Origin: Rhizobium sp. ZPR4
GTDB lineage: Bacteria > Pseudomonadota > Alphaproteobacteria > Rhizobiales > Rhizobiaceae
Assembly: GCF_040215725.1 (NCBI RefSeq)
Contig: NZ_CP157967.1
Coordinates: 1,550,001 to 1,614,000 of the forward strand
DNA length: 64,000 nt
Direction: 5' to 3'
Every line of letters begins with the position of its first letter. Positions within the stretch are counted from its first letter, which is position 1. This document shows, piece by piece, positions 26,095-36,606 of the stretch. Under the pieces are notes generated by a model, which was not told the origin of the DNA, ran no database searches, and saw nothing but the letters and a program-made list of their open reading frames with translations. The translations under genes and the position numbers were made by a program.

Positions 26095-26590
26095 AATTTC
26101 CCGCTTTCGATTGCGCTTTTCCTGAGGCGGTGCGGCTGACGCGCCGCCTCTTTCTTTTATTCGCGGATTTGGTTGCGATAGCGCGATCATGCTCGATGCT
26201 GTCGCCAGCCTTGCCCTCGTGTTGTTCATGATGGCGCTTCGCCGCCTTCTCGACCAGCCAATCGAGATGCTTCAGATCCTCTTCATCGAGATTCTCGATC
26301 CCGACAAAGCGGTTCTCGGCCGCGCTCGTCAGGATGAGTTCGTTTAGCTTCGCCTGGATGGCCCGCGTATCGCGCGTCTGCGCATTCTGGAGCAGGAAAA
26401 CCATCAGAAAGGTGACGATGGTCGTGCTGGTATTGATGACCAGCTGCCATGTGTCGGAGTAGTCAAAGATTGGCCCCGTAGTGCCCCAGAGAACGACGGA
26501 GAACAGGGCGAGCACGAAGATGGCCGGTTTGCCGGTCCATTCCGAGACAACGACTGCGAAACGAGTGAAAATATGCGTAAGCCGCGCCAT
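26075..26590 (-). CDS. Low-affinity iron permease family protein
   Basis: A 171-residue protein of the Fe_permease family (yeast Fet4-like fragment). Two membrane helices are visible: KPAIFVLALFSVVLWGTTGP (residues 21-40) and TWQLVINTSTTIVTFLMVFLLQNAQ (46-70). QNAQTRDTRAIQAKLNELI and FVGIENLDEEDLKHL follow, and the tail is Lys/Arg-rich (KRKRRRVSRTASGK). Bacterial members are small and their transport role is unproven. The ATG at 26588-26590 has AGGAG nine bases upstream. Its last codons overlap the end of purB and contain the purB terminator hairpin. Confidence 0.88.
   Translation of the reverse strand: MARLTHIFTRFAVVVSEWTGKPAIFVLALFSVVLWGTTGPIFDYSDTWQLVINTSTTIVTFLMVFLLQNAQTRDTRAIQAKLNELILTSAAENRFVGIENLDEEDLKHLDWLVEKAAKRHHEQHEGKAGDSIEHDRAIATKSANKRKRRRVSRTASGKAQSKAGNSSRKPA
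26124..26158 (+). terminator. purB terminator inside the convergent gene
   Basis: GAGGCGG (26124-26130) pairs with CCGCCTC (26144-26150), followed by TTTCTTTT. It lies about 30 bases after the purB stop and within the C-terminal coding region of the Fe permease gene on the other strand. Confidence 0.75.
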
Positions 26591-26676
26591 GATCCGCATC
26601 TCCTGATGATGCGGATCAACGTAAGAAACCGCGCTCCGGTTCCAATGATGACGGCTTCCGCCGATGCCGGCTTTAT

Positions 26677-27477
26677 CTAGCCCTCGGCCACAATCAGCTT
26701 GCGATAGAGGTGCCAGGATGCATGACCGAGAACCGGCATGACAACCGCCAGCCCGGCAAAGATCGGGATGGTGCCGACCACCAGCAGCACCGCCACGATC
26801 AGGCCCCAGACCGCGATCGGCACCGGATTGGTCAGCGTCGCCCGGATGCTGGCGTCGATCGCGGCGACGACCCCGACATCACGATCCAGCAGCAGCTGGA
26901 AAGTAACGACAGTTGTCACCAGCGCGACGAGAGCGAAGACGAAGCCGATCAGATCGCCCCAAACCATCATCGCCATGCCCTCGCGCGTCGTCAGCACGCT
27001 CGACACGAAGGATGAAAGCGTCGGAGGGACACCATCGCCGAAATAAGTGAAGTAGATGCTCTGCGCCACGAAGAGCCAGACAATGAACAAGCCGAACAGC
27101 ATGAGACCGGCGACGATGATCGACGGCAACGCCGACGAGAAGCGTACATCGAACGCGTGGCTCCATGACGTATCCAGCCCCTTTTCCCGCCGCCGGCTGA
27201 TCTCGTAAAGACCTATCGCGGCGAGAGGTCCGAGCAGGGCAAAGCCGGACATCAGCGGAAACAGCAAGGGCAGCAGATTCTGGTCGGTGCTCCAGATCGC
27301 CAACGCAATGCCGGCTATCGGATACATCAGGCACAAGAAGACATAATGCGATGGCTTTTCGCTGAAATCGTCCAGCCCCATCTTCAGGGCATCGACGAGA
27401 TCGGCGATACCGATCTTACGGATGGCGGGACGCGTAAAAGTGTGGTCCGCTCCGGCCATGACGTGAAAGGCCGTCAT
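26677..27477 (-). CDS. DUF2189 multi-spanning membrane protein
   Basis: A 266-residue integral membrane protein matching the DUF2189 pattern: an N-terminal soluble segment with DLVDALKMGLDDF, then about six helices. These include VFLCLMYPIAGIALAIW, LLFPLMSGFALLGPLAAIGLYE and IIVAGLMLFGLFIVWLFVAQ, ending in GHASWHLYRKL. The family is common in alphaproteobacteria, often near respiratory or lipid genes, but has no known function. The ATG at 27475-27477 follows GAGGAGGAG, a strong site; the upstream in-frame stretch looks non-coding. It is divergent from the hydrolase at 27646. Confidence 0.9.
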   Translation of the reverse strand: MTAFHVMAGADHTFTRPAIRKIGIADLVDALKMGLDDFSEKPSHYVFLCLMYPIAGIALAIWSTDQNLLPLLFPLMSGFALLGPLAAIGLYEISRRREKGLDTSWSHAFDVRFSSALPSIIVAGLMLFGLFIVWLFVAQSIYFTYFGDGVPPTLSSFVSSVLTTREGMAMMVWGDLIGFVFALVALVTTVVTFQLLLDRDVGVVAAIDASIRATLTNPVPIAVWGLIVAVLLVVGTIPIFAGLAVVMPVLGHASWHLYRKLIVAEG

Positions 27478-27645
27478 AATGCTCTCCTCCTCAACCGTGG
27501 TGCTCGGCTGGCGGTGCAGGATGGCGGCAAAATGGTTGCCGACATCGTCATTCGCTACCGGCAACGGCGATCCTAGCAAATTTTGCCGCAATTGTCGCCT
27601 TTTTCCCTTGACAGTTGGGCTCCCCTTTTCCACATCGGCGAAATC

Positions 27646-28200
27646 ATGAAAGCCTCCGACGCAAACATTCTCATCATCCCCGGCTATACCAATTCCGGCC
27701 CCGACCACTGGCAGACGCGCTGGGAGCAGAAGCTCTCAACCGCGCGGCGCGTGGAACAGGCGGAATGGTCGAAGCCTGTGCGCGATGATTGGGTTGCCCG
27801 TATCGCCGGGGAGGTGAATGCCTCGGACAAGCCCGTCGTGCTTGTCGCGCATTCGCTCGGCGTTCCCTCGGTGATCCATGCGATCCCGCATTTCCGCAAC
27901 AAGGTCGCAGGCGCCTTCTTCGTCGCGCCGCCCGATGTTGCCAATCCGGCCATCAGGCCGAAGCATCTGATGACCTTCGGCCCCTATCCGCGCGATCCCC
28001 TGCCGTTTCCGTCGATCACGATCGCTAGCCGCAACGATCCCTTCGGCAGCTACGAACATGCTGATGAAATCGCCAACAGCTGGGGTTCGATGCTGATCGA
28101 TGCCGGCGAGGCCGGCCATATCAACACCGAATCCGGCCACGGCCCCTGGCCTGAAGGCACGATGGTCTTTGCCAAGTTTCTCAGCCAGCTGAAGCCGTAG
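27646..28200 (+). CDS. RBBP9/YdeN-type serine hydrolase
   Basis: A 184-residue small alpha/beta hydrolase of the RBBP9/YdeN family. It opens with ILIIPGYTNSGPDHWQTRWE, has the nucleophile in VAHSLG (Ser69), the acid in SRNDPFGS and the His in GHINTESGHGPWPEG. The ATG at 27646 was chosen because the first strand starts five codons later. Members are serine hydrolases of unknown physiological substrate. It is monocistronic, with 266 bases before purC. Confidence 0.9.
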   Translation: MKASDANILIIPGYTNSGPDHWQTRWEQKLSTARRVEQAEWSKPVRDDWVARIAGEVNASDKPVVLVAHSLGVPSVIHAIPHFRNKVAGAFFVAPPDVANPAIRPKHLMTFGPYPRDPLPFPSITIASRNDPFGSYEHADEIANSWGSMLIDAGEAGHINTESGHGPWPEGTMVFAKFLSQLKP

Positions 28201-28466
28201 TATTATCGGTAATTGACGTTGGATAGAGGCATGCCTCGCCTCACTAGCCTGTGAAGTACCGGGCACCTTCATTCCATCGTCAGATAAAAGCCTGTAAAAC
28301 AGGCCATGACTGGACCCCGAATCTTGCTTTGGCACCCCGCCAGGGCCGGAATTCCGAGGAAGGAGGCGCAGGCGGATTGTGAATTCGCTTCTTATCCGTT
28401 ATGGGGACGCCCACACACGATCCACTTGCGCTGTCCCATGAGCGCCAAAGACAGAGAACAATACCA

Positions 28467-29231
28467 ATGAACCGTCGCCGCCGTATTTACGAGGGCAAGG
28501 CCAAGATCCTTTACGAGGGGCCTGAGCCGGGCACGCTGATCCAGTTCTTCAAGGACGACGCCACCGCCTTCAACAAGAAGAAGCACGAAGTCATCGATGG
28601 CAAGGGTGTTCTGAACAATCGCATCTGCGAGTATATCTTCAGCCATCTGAACAAGATCGGCATCCCCACGCATTTCATCCGCCGCCTCAACATGCGCGAG
28701 CAGCTGATCAAGGAAGTGGAGATGATTCCGCTCGAGATCGTCGTGCGCAATGTCGCCGCCGGCTCGCTCTCCAAACGCCTCGGCATCGAGGAAGGCGTGG
28801 TTCTGCCGCGCTCGATCATCGAATTCTACTACAAGTCCGACGCGCTCGAAGACCCGATGGTCTCCGAAGAGCACATCACGGCTTTCGGCTGGGCCAATCC
28901 CGCCGAGCTCGACGACATCATGGCGCTTGCCATCCGCGTCAACGACTTCATGACCGGCCTCTTCCTCGGCGTCGGCATTCAGCTGGTCGATTTCAAGATC
29001 GAATGCGGCCGCCTCTTCGAAGGCGACATGATGCGCATCATCCTCGCCGACGAAATCTCGCCGGACAGCTGCCGTTTGTGGGATATCGAAACCCGCGAAA
29101 AGATGGACAAGGACCGCTTCCGTCGCGACATGGGCGGCCTGCTCGAAGCCTATTCCGAAGTGGCTCGCCGCCTCGGCATCATCAATGAAAACGAACCCGT
29201 GCGCGGCACGGGACCGGTTCTCGTCAAGTAA
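28467..29231 (+). CDS. purC: Phosphoribosylaminoimidazole-succinocarboxamide synthase (SAICAR synthetase)
   Basis: Joins CAIR and aspartate using ATP in de novo purine synthesis; 254 residues. It has [14 protein letters not shown] at the N-terminus, the signature [13 protein letters not shown] near residues 90-103 and the second signature [10 protein letters not shown] near 173-182. The ATG at 28467 fits the family start. It begins the purC-purS-purQ run: purS starts 17 bases after the stop and purQ about 100 bases later. The substrate of PurC is made upstream, and its product is the substrate of PurB, encoded 2 kb before. Confidence 0.97.
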   Translation: MNRRRRIYEGKAKILYEGPEPGTLIQFFKDDATAFNKKKHEVIDGKGVLNNRICEYIFSHLNKIGIPTHFIRRLNMREQLIKEVEMIPLEIVVRNVAAGSLSKRLGIEEGVVLPRSIIEFYYKSDALEDPMVSEEHITAFGWANPAELDDIMALAIRVNDFMTGLFLGVGIQLVDFKIECGRLFEGDMMRIILADEISPDSCRLWDIETREKMDKDRFRRDMGGLLEAYSEVARRLGIINENEPVRGTGPVLVK

Positions 29232-29248
29232 GTTCAGGAAGGACAATC

Positions 29249-29491
29249 GTGATCAAGGCTCGTGTAACCGTCACGCTGAAGAACGGCGTTCTCGATCCGC
29301 AGGGCAAGGCAATCGAAGGCGCACTCGGCGCACTCGGCTTTGACGGCGTCCATCAGGTCCGCCAGGGCAAGGTCTTCGATCTCGAGCTGGAAGGTACCGA
29401 CAAGAACAAGGCCGAAGCCGATCTCAAGGCCATGTGCGAAAAGCTTCTCGCCAATACGGTCATCGAGAACTTCAGCATTTCGATCGACTGA
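29249..29491 (+). CDS. purS: Phosphoribosylformylglycinamidine synthase, PurS subunit
   Basis: An 80-residue subunit of the three-part FGAM synthase (PurS, PurQ, PurL). PurS dimers dock PurQ onto PurL and help pass ammonia between them. [20 protein letters not shown] and [13 protein letters not shown] are the family marks. It lies 17 bases after purC and precedes purQ. Its presence fits the small form of PurL (743 residues) encoded at 34127, since large single-chain PurL enzymes do without PurS. Confidence 0.96.
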   Translation: MIKARVTVTLKNGVLDPQGKAIEGALGALGFDGVHQVRQGKVFDLELEGTDKNKAEADLKAMCEKLLANTVIENFSISID

Positions 29492-29594
29492 TTGTCCTCT
29501 TTCGCGAGCCATCCTTTCTTTGCCTGAGGCAATGGAGTATGGCTCACGAAGCACATTCCAGCGATTACTCTTCGCCTATTGCGGGAACAGCACC

Positions 29595-30266
29595 ATGAAA
29601 TCAGCAGTCGTCCAACTCCCCGGCCTCAATCGCGATCGCGACATGATCGCGGCGCTGACCAAGATTTCCGGTCAGGCACCAGTGACCGTCTGGCAGACGG
29701 AAACCGAGATACCGGATGTCGACTTGATCGTCATTCCCGGCGGCTTCTCCTACGGCGACTACCTGCGCTGCGGCGCGATCGCGGCTCGCATGCCGATCAT
29801 GCAGGCGATCAAGGACAAGGCCGATAAGGGCGTCAAGGTTTTGGGCGTCTGCAACGGTTTCCAGATTCTGCTGGAAGCCGGCATGCTGCCGGGCGCGCTG
29901 ATGCGCAATGCCTCGCTGAAATTCGTCTGCCGCGAAGTGAAGCTTGAAGTCGTCAATGCCGAGACGGATTTCACCGCCGCCTATGCCAAGGGCCAGGTCA
30001 TCCGCAGCCCGGTCGCACATCATGACGGCAATTATTTTGCCGATGCCGAGACGCTGAAAGCGATCGAAGACAATGGCCAGGTGGTCTTCCGCTATGCCGA
30101 AGGCACGAACCCCAACGGCTCGGTCAACGATATCGCCGGCGTCATGAATGCCAAGGGCAATGTGCTCGGCATGATGCCGCATCCGGAAAATCTGATCGAG
30201 GCAGCCCATGGCGGCAGCGACGGCCGCGGCCTCTTCGCCTCCGCGCTCGGCGTTGTTGCAGCCTGA
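29595..30266 (+). CDS. purQ: Phosphoribosylformylglycinamidine synthase, PurQ glutaminase subunit
   Basis: A 223-residue class I glutamine amidotransferase that supplies ammonia for FGAM synthesis. The nucleophile is Cys86 in GVCNGFQ, and the His-Glu pair is in MMPHPEN near residue 196. [19 protein letters not shown] is the oxyanion region. The ATG at 29595 gives the family N-terminus ([13 protein letters not shown]). It follows purS and completes, with purL 4 kb downstream, the three-subunit enzyme. Confidence 0.97.
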   Translation: MKSAVVQLPGLNRDRDMIAALTKISGQAPVTVWQTETEIPDVDLIVIPGGFSYGDYLRCGAIAARMPIMQAIKDKADKGVKVLGVCNGFQILLEAGMLPGALMRNASLKFVCREVKLEVVNAETDFTAAYAKGQVIRSPVAHHDGNYFADAETLKAIEDNGQVVFRYAEGTNPNGSVNDIAGVMNAKGNVLGMMPHPENLIEAAHGGSDGRGLFASALGVVAA

Positions 30267-30389
30267 TCATTGGCCAATTCGCGATCGAAACCATAAAATC
30301 GGCGTCTTTGCAGAAATAAGCAGGGCGCCGGTTGGGTATCCGGCAACCTTCGACAGAACAGCATAAACCGCCTCATTGGAAAGAGATCG

Positions 30390-30797
30390 ATGCGCCCTCG
30401 CCTCCCGACAGGACTTTATTCCGCCGCTGCCATCGCGATGCTTGGACTGCTGGTCACCTCGTGCGGTCCGCGTCCGCCGAGCATCACCGCGACCGATCAC
30501 AGCGCCCTGTCGACGATGGAGCGCATCATGCTCAGTGCCAATGCCTGCTGGTTCAAGTCTTCGGACCCGGCTTTTGCTAGCTATCAGCTTGCTCCGGAAC
30601 TCAATTCCTTTACCGGTCGCCCACGCATCCTCGTGGTCGACAAGAAACATCCGACCGGCAGGCCGTCGCTCGTTGTGCAAGCGGAAGGCAATCCCGCACA
30701 GCTGCAGGCCTTCGGTCCGATGATGGGCGGCGCCTCCGGCGGCCGTATCACGGGCGACGTCAATCGCTGGGCTGGCGGCTCAAAGGCTTGCAGCTAA
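30390..30797 (+). CDS. Predicted lipoprotein of unknown function
   Basis: A 135-residue protein with a lipoprotein signal: AAAIAMLGLLVTSCG, where the lipobox LVTSC puts the acylated Cys at residue 25. The mature part has one further Cys pair (ACWF and the terminal KACS) that may form a disulfide. I do not recognise the domain. The ATG at 30390 follows GAAAGAGAT. It lies between purQ and a P-loop NTPase and is likely in its own unit. Confidence 0.8.
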   Translation: MRPRLPTGLYSAAAIAMLGLLVTSCGPRPPSITATDHSALSTMERIMLSANACWFKSSDPAFASYQLAPELNSFTGRPRILVVDKKHPTGRPSLVVQAEGNPAQLQAFGPMMGGASGGRITGDVNRWAGGSKACS

Positions 30798-30878
30798 GTC
30801 GATGGCCCTAGGTTTTCCCGCTTCCCGGGGGGCCTCGCAGCCGGCGCATGACGTGCCCTCTACGCAGGGATCATTGTC

Positions 30879-31412
30879 ATGGACAGATTTATCATTCTCT
30901 CGGGCTGCTCCGGCGGCGGCAAATCGACGTTGCTTGAGGCGCTCAAGCGCCGTGGCCATCACGTGGTCGAAGAACCGGGACGTCGCATTGTTATAGAGGA
31001 ATTGCAAGGCGACGGTTCTGCCCTGCCGTGGGTTGACGCACCGGCATTTGCCCACCGGGCGATCGCCATGTCGCTGGCCGACCGCGAGACGGCTGCAAAA
31101 TTATCCGGCATGGTCTTTTTCGACAGAGGACTGATCGACGCCGTATCGGCGCTCGAACACCTGACGGGCGAACCTGTCCTGGCTTCGCTCGGCCAATTGC
31201 ACCGCTACAACACACATGTCTTCCTGACACCGCCATGGTCGGAAATCTATGTCGGCGATCGCGAGCGAAGACACGATCTTACGGCGGCGGTCGAGGAATA
31301 TGACCGGCTGAGCGCCGCATATCCCGCACTCGGCTACGAGGTCCATATCCTGCCGAAAATCGGCGTCGAGGAGCGCGCCGATTTCGTTCATTCCGTTCTG
31401 GGTCTCAAGTAA
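30879..31412 (+). CDS. P-loop NTPase / kinase-like protein (AAA_28 type)
   Basis: A 177-residue P-loop protein. Walker A is GCSGGGKST (residues 9-17), followed by LLEALKRRGHHVVEEPGR, and MVFFDRGLIDAV holds an Asp-Arg pair as in deoxynucleoside-kinase-like enzymes. PPWSEIYVGDRERRHD carries the lid arginines. The layout (P-loop, E-P-R motif, D-R-G motif, lid) is that of the AAA_28 or NadR-kinase-like group, which phosphorylates small substrates or confers stress resistance. The substrate is not evident. It is convergent with the DUF1127 gene. Confidence 0.85.
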   Translation: MDRFIILSGCSGGGKSTLLEALKRRGHHVVEEPGRRIVIEELQGDGSALPWVDAPAFAHRAIAMSLADRETAAKLSGMVFFDRGLIDAVSALEHLTGEPVLASLGQLHRYNTHVFLTPPWSEIYVGDRERRHDLTAAVEEYDRLSAAYPALGYEVHILPKIGVEERADFVHSVLGLK

Positions 31413-31454
31413 ATGCCAGGCAGGTTGATGCCGAGATAGGCTCGCGCCGTCAGC

Positions 31455-31706
31455 TCAATCCCAAAAGAACGACTTATTGACTTCCTTTGCCGCCTCGCGA
31501 CGCGTCAGGCCAATGTCGAGCAACTGATCGTCCGTCAAATCTCGCAGCGCCCGCCGTCCCTCGCGCTTCTCCAGCCAATGCGCGTAAAGCGCCCACAGCC
31601 GGCGCATCAGATACGGCCTTGGCTGCGCCGCTCTAATTCCCACGCCCGCCGCGCGGGGATCTCCCGCTTCGGTCGAACAGATTGTAGCCATTGTACTCAT
31701 CCTCAT
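31455..31706 (-). CDS. DUF1127 small protein
   Basis: An 83-residue protein ending in the arginine-rich DUF1127 motif (LRDLTDDQLLDIGLTRREA). Such small proteins are abundant in rhizobia. In Agrobacterium and Rhodobacter some control RNA turnover or phosphate and carbon uptake. Three ATGs compete: 31704-31706, 31698-31700 and 31689-31691. The last has GAGG nine bases upstream and would give a 78-residue product. It is divergent from a MocR-type regulator, 100 bases away, with repeats between them, so control by that regulator is plausible. Confidence 0.82.
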   Translation of the reverse strand: MRMSTMATICSTEAGDPRAAGVGIRAAQPRPYLMRRLWALYAHWLEKREGRRALRDLTDDQLLDIGLTRREAAKEVNKSFFWD

Positions 31707-31754
31707 TTCCACATGACGGTGACAATTTCGATGCATCGAGCCAAACGATACAAA

Positions 31755-31802
31755 TTGACTCATACTCTTGACTCGATGACAGGGACAATCTAGGAAATTG
31801 TC
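31755..31802. promoter_or_regulatory. Direct and inverted repeats between DUF1127 and MocR genes
   Basis: TTGACTC occurs at 31755-31761 and again at 31768-31774, a 13-base period. An inverted repeat, GACAAT at 31784-31789 and ATTGTC at 31797-31802, ends three bases before the MocR ATG. MocR-type regulators commonly bind direct repeats in divergent promoters next to their own gene, so these are candidate operators. Confidence 0.5.
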
Positions 31803-31805
31803 ATT

Positions 31806-33224
31806 ATGACAAATTGGCTGCCTGACATTTCCAGCGGAACCGGCCCGGTCTATATCCGCGTCGCGGACGCCATAGAACACGCCATTACCCACGGCGTATT
31901 GCCGCCAGGCACGAAATTGCCGCCACAGCGCAATCTTGCCTATGATATCGGTGTGACCATCGGCACAGTGAGCAGGGCCTATGCCCTCGTGCACGAACGC
32001 GGCCTCGTGGCCGGCGAAGTCGGCCGCGGCACCTATGTTCTGGAGCGCTCGAACGGCAAGCAGATCGAGCTCGTCGATCCGATCACGCAGGCCCTCGCCG
32101 GTACCCGCGGCCTGAATACGCCGGATGCCAAGATCCGTTTTGACACAACCGCCGCCCCCGACATCGGCCAGGGCGCGATCATCGGCAAACTCTTTGCCGA
32201 CATCAGCAGCGAGCACCAGACGGAAATCTCCTCCTATTCGCGGAACTTCCCGGCAAGCTGGTTTGAGGCGGGGCAGATCTGGCTTGCCCGTAACGGCTGG
32301 CAGCCGGCAATCGATACAATCGTGCCGACGCTCGGCGCCCATGCCGGCACCATTGCGGTCATATCAGCCGTTACCTCGCCGGGCGACAAGATCGTCTTCG
32401 AGAATCTCACCTATACGCAGATCAGCCGCGCCGCGCGCCTACTCGGACGCCGCACGATCCTGGTGGATTCGGATGAGCACGGCATGATCCCCGAAGATTT
32501 CGAGCGCCTGTGCCAGCAGCAGCATCCGCGCCTCGCCTTCCTGATGCCGACAGCCCATAATCCCACGCTGGTGACAATGCCCGAGGCAAGACGCCGGGCG
32601 ATTGCCGCCATTGCGCGCCGGCACAGCGTCTGGCTGATCGAGGACGACCTATATGGCGGCATGACCGGCGACCAGAACCCACTGATGGCCGACATCGCGC
32701 CGGAACGGACTTTCGTGGTCAGCAGCCTGTCGAAATCGGTGACGGCTGGCGTGCGCGGCGGCTGGGTCGCCTGCCCGCCACATTTCGCCCAGCGCATCAA
32801 AGTCACCCATAAGATGACGACGGGCGGCCTGCCCTTCATCCTGGCCGAAACCTGCGCCCGGCTCGTCCTTGGCGGTCACGCCTTGGAATTGCGTCGCAAG
32901 GCGGTCGAAGAAATCAAGGCACGCGAGCAGCTGGCGCGTGAAGCAATGGCGGGCTTTGAATTCAATTCGCATCCGCATCTGCCGTTCCTGTGGCTGAAGC
33001 TGCCCGAACCCTGGCTATCGGGCACATTCAAGAACGCCGCCCTTACCGAGGGGGTGTTGATCGATGATGAAGACGAGTTCAAGGCGGCTCGAATCGAACG
33101 GGTTTTCCACAGGGTCCGTGTCGCCTTTTCGTCGCCTCCACAGCGAGAAGATGTCGCCGCAGGCTTCATGACATTACGCAGGTTGCTGGAAAACGGCTCA
33201 TCGGGTTACGATAGTCACATTTAA
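31806..33224 (+). CDS. MocR-type regulator (GntR DNA-binding domain fused to PLP aminotransferase fold)
   Basis: A 472-residue protein. Residues 12-80 are a GntR winged helix (GPVYIRVADAIEHAI, PPGTKLPPQRNLAYDIGV, RGTYVLER). Residues 110-470 are a fold-type I aminotransferase, with TAHNPTLVTMP, IEDDLYGG and the PLP-binding lysine at Lys310 in SSLSKSV. MocR proteins sense pyridoxal phosphate or amines and activate or repress divergent genes. The divergent partner here is the DUF1127 gene. Retention of the lysine argues that PLP is still bound. Its target cannot be read from the sequence. Confidence 0.93.
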   Translation: MTNWLPDISSGTGPVYIRVADAIEHAITHGVLPPGTKLPPQRNLAYDIGVTIGTVSRAYALVHERGLVAGEVGRGTYVLERSNGKQIELVDPITQALAGTRGLNTPDAKIRFDTTAAPDIGQGAIIGKLFADISSEHQTEISSYSRNFPASWFEAGQIWLARNGWQPAIDTIVPTLGAHAGTIAVISAVTSPGDKIVFENLTYTQISRAARLLGRRTILVDSDEHGMIPEDFERLCQQQHPRLAFLMPTAHNPTLVTMPEARRRAIAAIARRHSVWLIEDDLYGGMTGDQNPLMADIAPERTFVVSSLSKSVTAGVRGGWVACPPHFAQRIKVTHKMTTGGLPFILAETCARLVLGGHALELRRKAVEEIKAREQLAREAMAGFEFNSHPHLPFLWLKLPEPWLSGTFKNAALTEGVLIDDEDEFKAARIERVFHRVRVAFSSPPQREDVAAGFMTLRRLLENGSSGYDSHI

Positions 33225-33347
33225 GCAAGCCTTATCAATTTATCGACAGACATCTTGCGCAATTGCGATTTCGCCATCTCGACACTTAGCACGCTACCAT
33301 TCTATCAATAAAAAATGAGGATTCGCCCGCTACACTAGGGGGAGTGC

Positions 33348-33956
33348 ATGGCTATTGCAGACTTTGTAAGCAAGCATTTAGTTACGAGTTTTCTGGCAGT
33401 CAGTTCGATAATTGTTGCAGGTCAATCCGTCGCAACCGCTGCAGACGCGGTGGCCGCCACCCCTGCCCCTCAAGTCAAGATATTCGATGAATTGCGCTTC
33501 GGCGCAAGCGGCTCTATCCAGAACGGTAATGAGCACGAGAACGGTGTGTTTCCAGATGTCCAGGTACTCTTCAATCCGTTCGGCTATAACCCGACCGCCG
33601 ACTGGAAGGATCAGCTGACCCATCCGCGTATTCACCTCGGCACATCGATCGGCACAGCGGGCTCTGCGACGCAGGTCTATGGCGGCCTTTCCTGGACGCT
33701 GACCCATAGCAACGGCATCTTCACGGAAGTCGGCTTCGGTGGAACCTGGCATAACGGCAATATCGATAACTGGAGAGAACACGGCCCGATGCTCGGCTGT
33801 CGCTTTCTTTTCCGCGAATATGCCGGGCTCGGATACAATTTCGACAGCCATTGGAACATGATGGCGCAGATCGCGCATTCCTCGAATGCCAATCTTTGCG
33901 ACGGCCACAACGGCGGCATGACGCGTGTCGGCCTCATGGTCGGCTACAAATTCTGA
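33348..33956 (+). CDS. pagL: Lipid A deacylase PagL-like outer membrane protein
   Basis: A 202-residue outer membrane beta-barrel. A signal peptide (about residues 1-32, ending ATAADA) precedes eight alternating strands, and the chain ends in a C-terminal Phe (VGYKF). QIAHSSNANLC near residues 174-184 matches the PagL active-site H-x-S motif (His177, Ser179). PagL removes the 3-O acyl chain of lipid A, as reported for Rhizobium etli. In Pseudomonas PagL a catalytic Glu lies about 14 residues after the His; here that place is Met191/Thr192, so the acid residue, if any, is elsewhere. GGGGGA stands before the ATG. Confidence 0.87.
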   Translation: MAIADFVSKHLVTSFLAVSSIIVAGQSVATAADAVAATPAPQVKIFDELRFGASGSIQNGNEHENGVFPDVQVLFNPFGYNPTADWKDQLTHPRIHLGTSIGTAGSATQVYGGLSWTLTHSNGIFTEVGFGGTWHNGNIDNWREHGPMLGCRFLFREYAGLGYNFDSHWNMMAQIAHSSNANLCDGHNGGMTRVGLMVGYKF

Positions 33957-33963
33957 TTTCGTG

Positions 33964-33985
33964 GAGCGGCCGCCAATGGCCGCTC
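33964..33985 (+). terminator. Stem-loop after pagL
   Basis: GAGCGGCC (33964-33971) pairs with GGCCGCTC (33978-33985) around GCCAAT, seven bases after the pagL stop. The following bases (GCTTGACTTCTTC) are only moderately T-rich. Confidence 0.5.
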
Positions 33986-34084
33986 GCTTGACTTCTTCGG
34001 CATGAATGCCGGCGTGTTGTGAACGCCGGTGATTTTCCTGTCGCACGACAGGGAGACTTGCGCTAAAGAGACCCCGATCCCTGA

Positions 34085-36358
<2,274 letters not shown>

Positions 36359-36372
36359 TCGAGGTACCACTC

Positions 36373-36606
36373 ATGCCCATGAACCCCGGCGATATCGAAG
36401 ACATGATCAAGGCCGGCATTCCCGGCGCCAAGGTGACGATTCGCGACCTGGCCGGGGATGGCGATCACTATGCCGCCGAAGTTGTCGCGGAGGCCTTCCG
36501 CGGCAAGAGCCGCGTGCAGCAGCACCAGATGGTCTATGATGCCCTGAAGGGCAATATGGGCGGCGTGCTGCACGCCCTGGCGCTACAGACGTCAGCGCCC
36601 GACTGA
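36373..36606 (+). CDS. BolA family protein
   Basis: A 77-residue BolA/YrbA-type protein: MIKAGIPGAKVTIRDLAGDGDHYAAEVV, then FRGKSRVQQHQMVYDAL with the conserved His. BolA proteins pair with monothiol glutaredoxins (GrxD) to hold a shared Fe-S cluster and regulate iron use. The partner grxD lies 2.1 kb downstream on the same strand, with two minus-strand genes in between. It follows purL by 14 bases. Its last 15 bases overlap the end of the convergent membrane hydrolase-like gene. Confidence 0.95.
   Translation: MPMNPGDIEDMIKAGIPGAKVTIRDLAGDGDHYAAEVVAEAFRGKSRVQQHQMVYDALKGNMGGVLHALALQTSAPD

Noticed and set aside
28290..28310. Hairpin GCCTG-TAAAA-CAGGC upstream of purC as terminator or riboswitch
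   Set aside because: Only five base pairs, and its T-run faces the minus strand, where no gene ends.
28201..28466. Purine riboswitch or other structured leader before purC
   Set aside because: I could not find the conserved core of a known purine, guanidine or ZTP riboswitch; the region shows only short random pairings.
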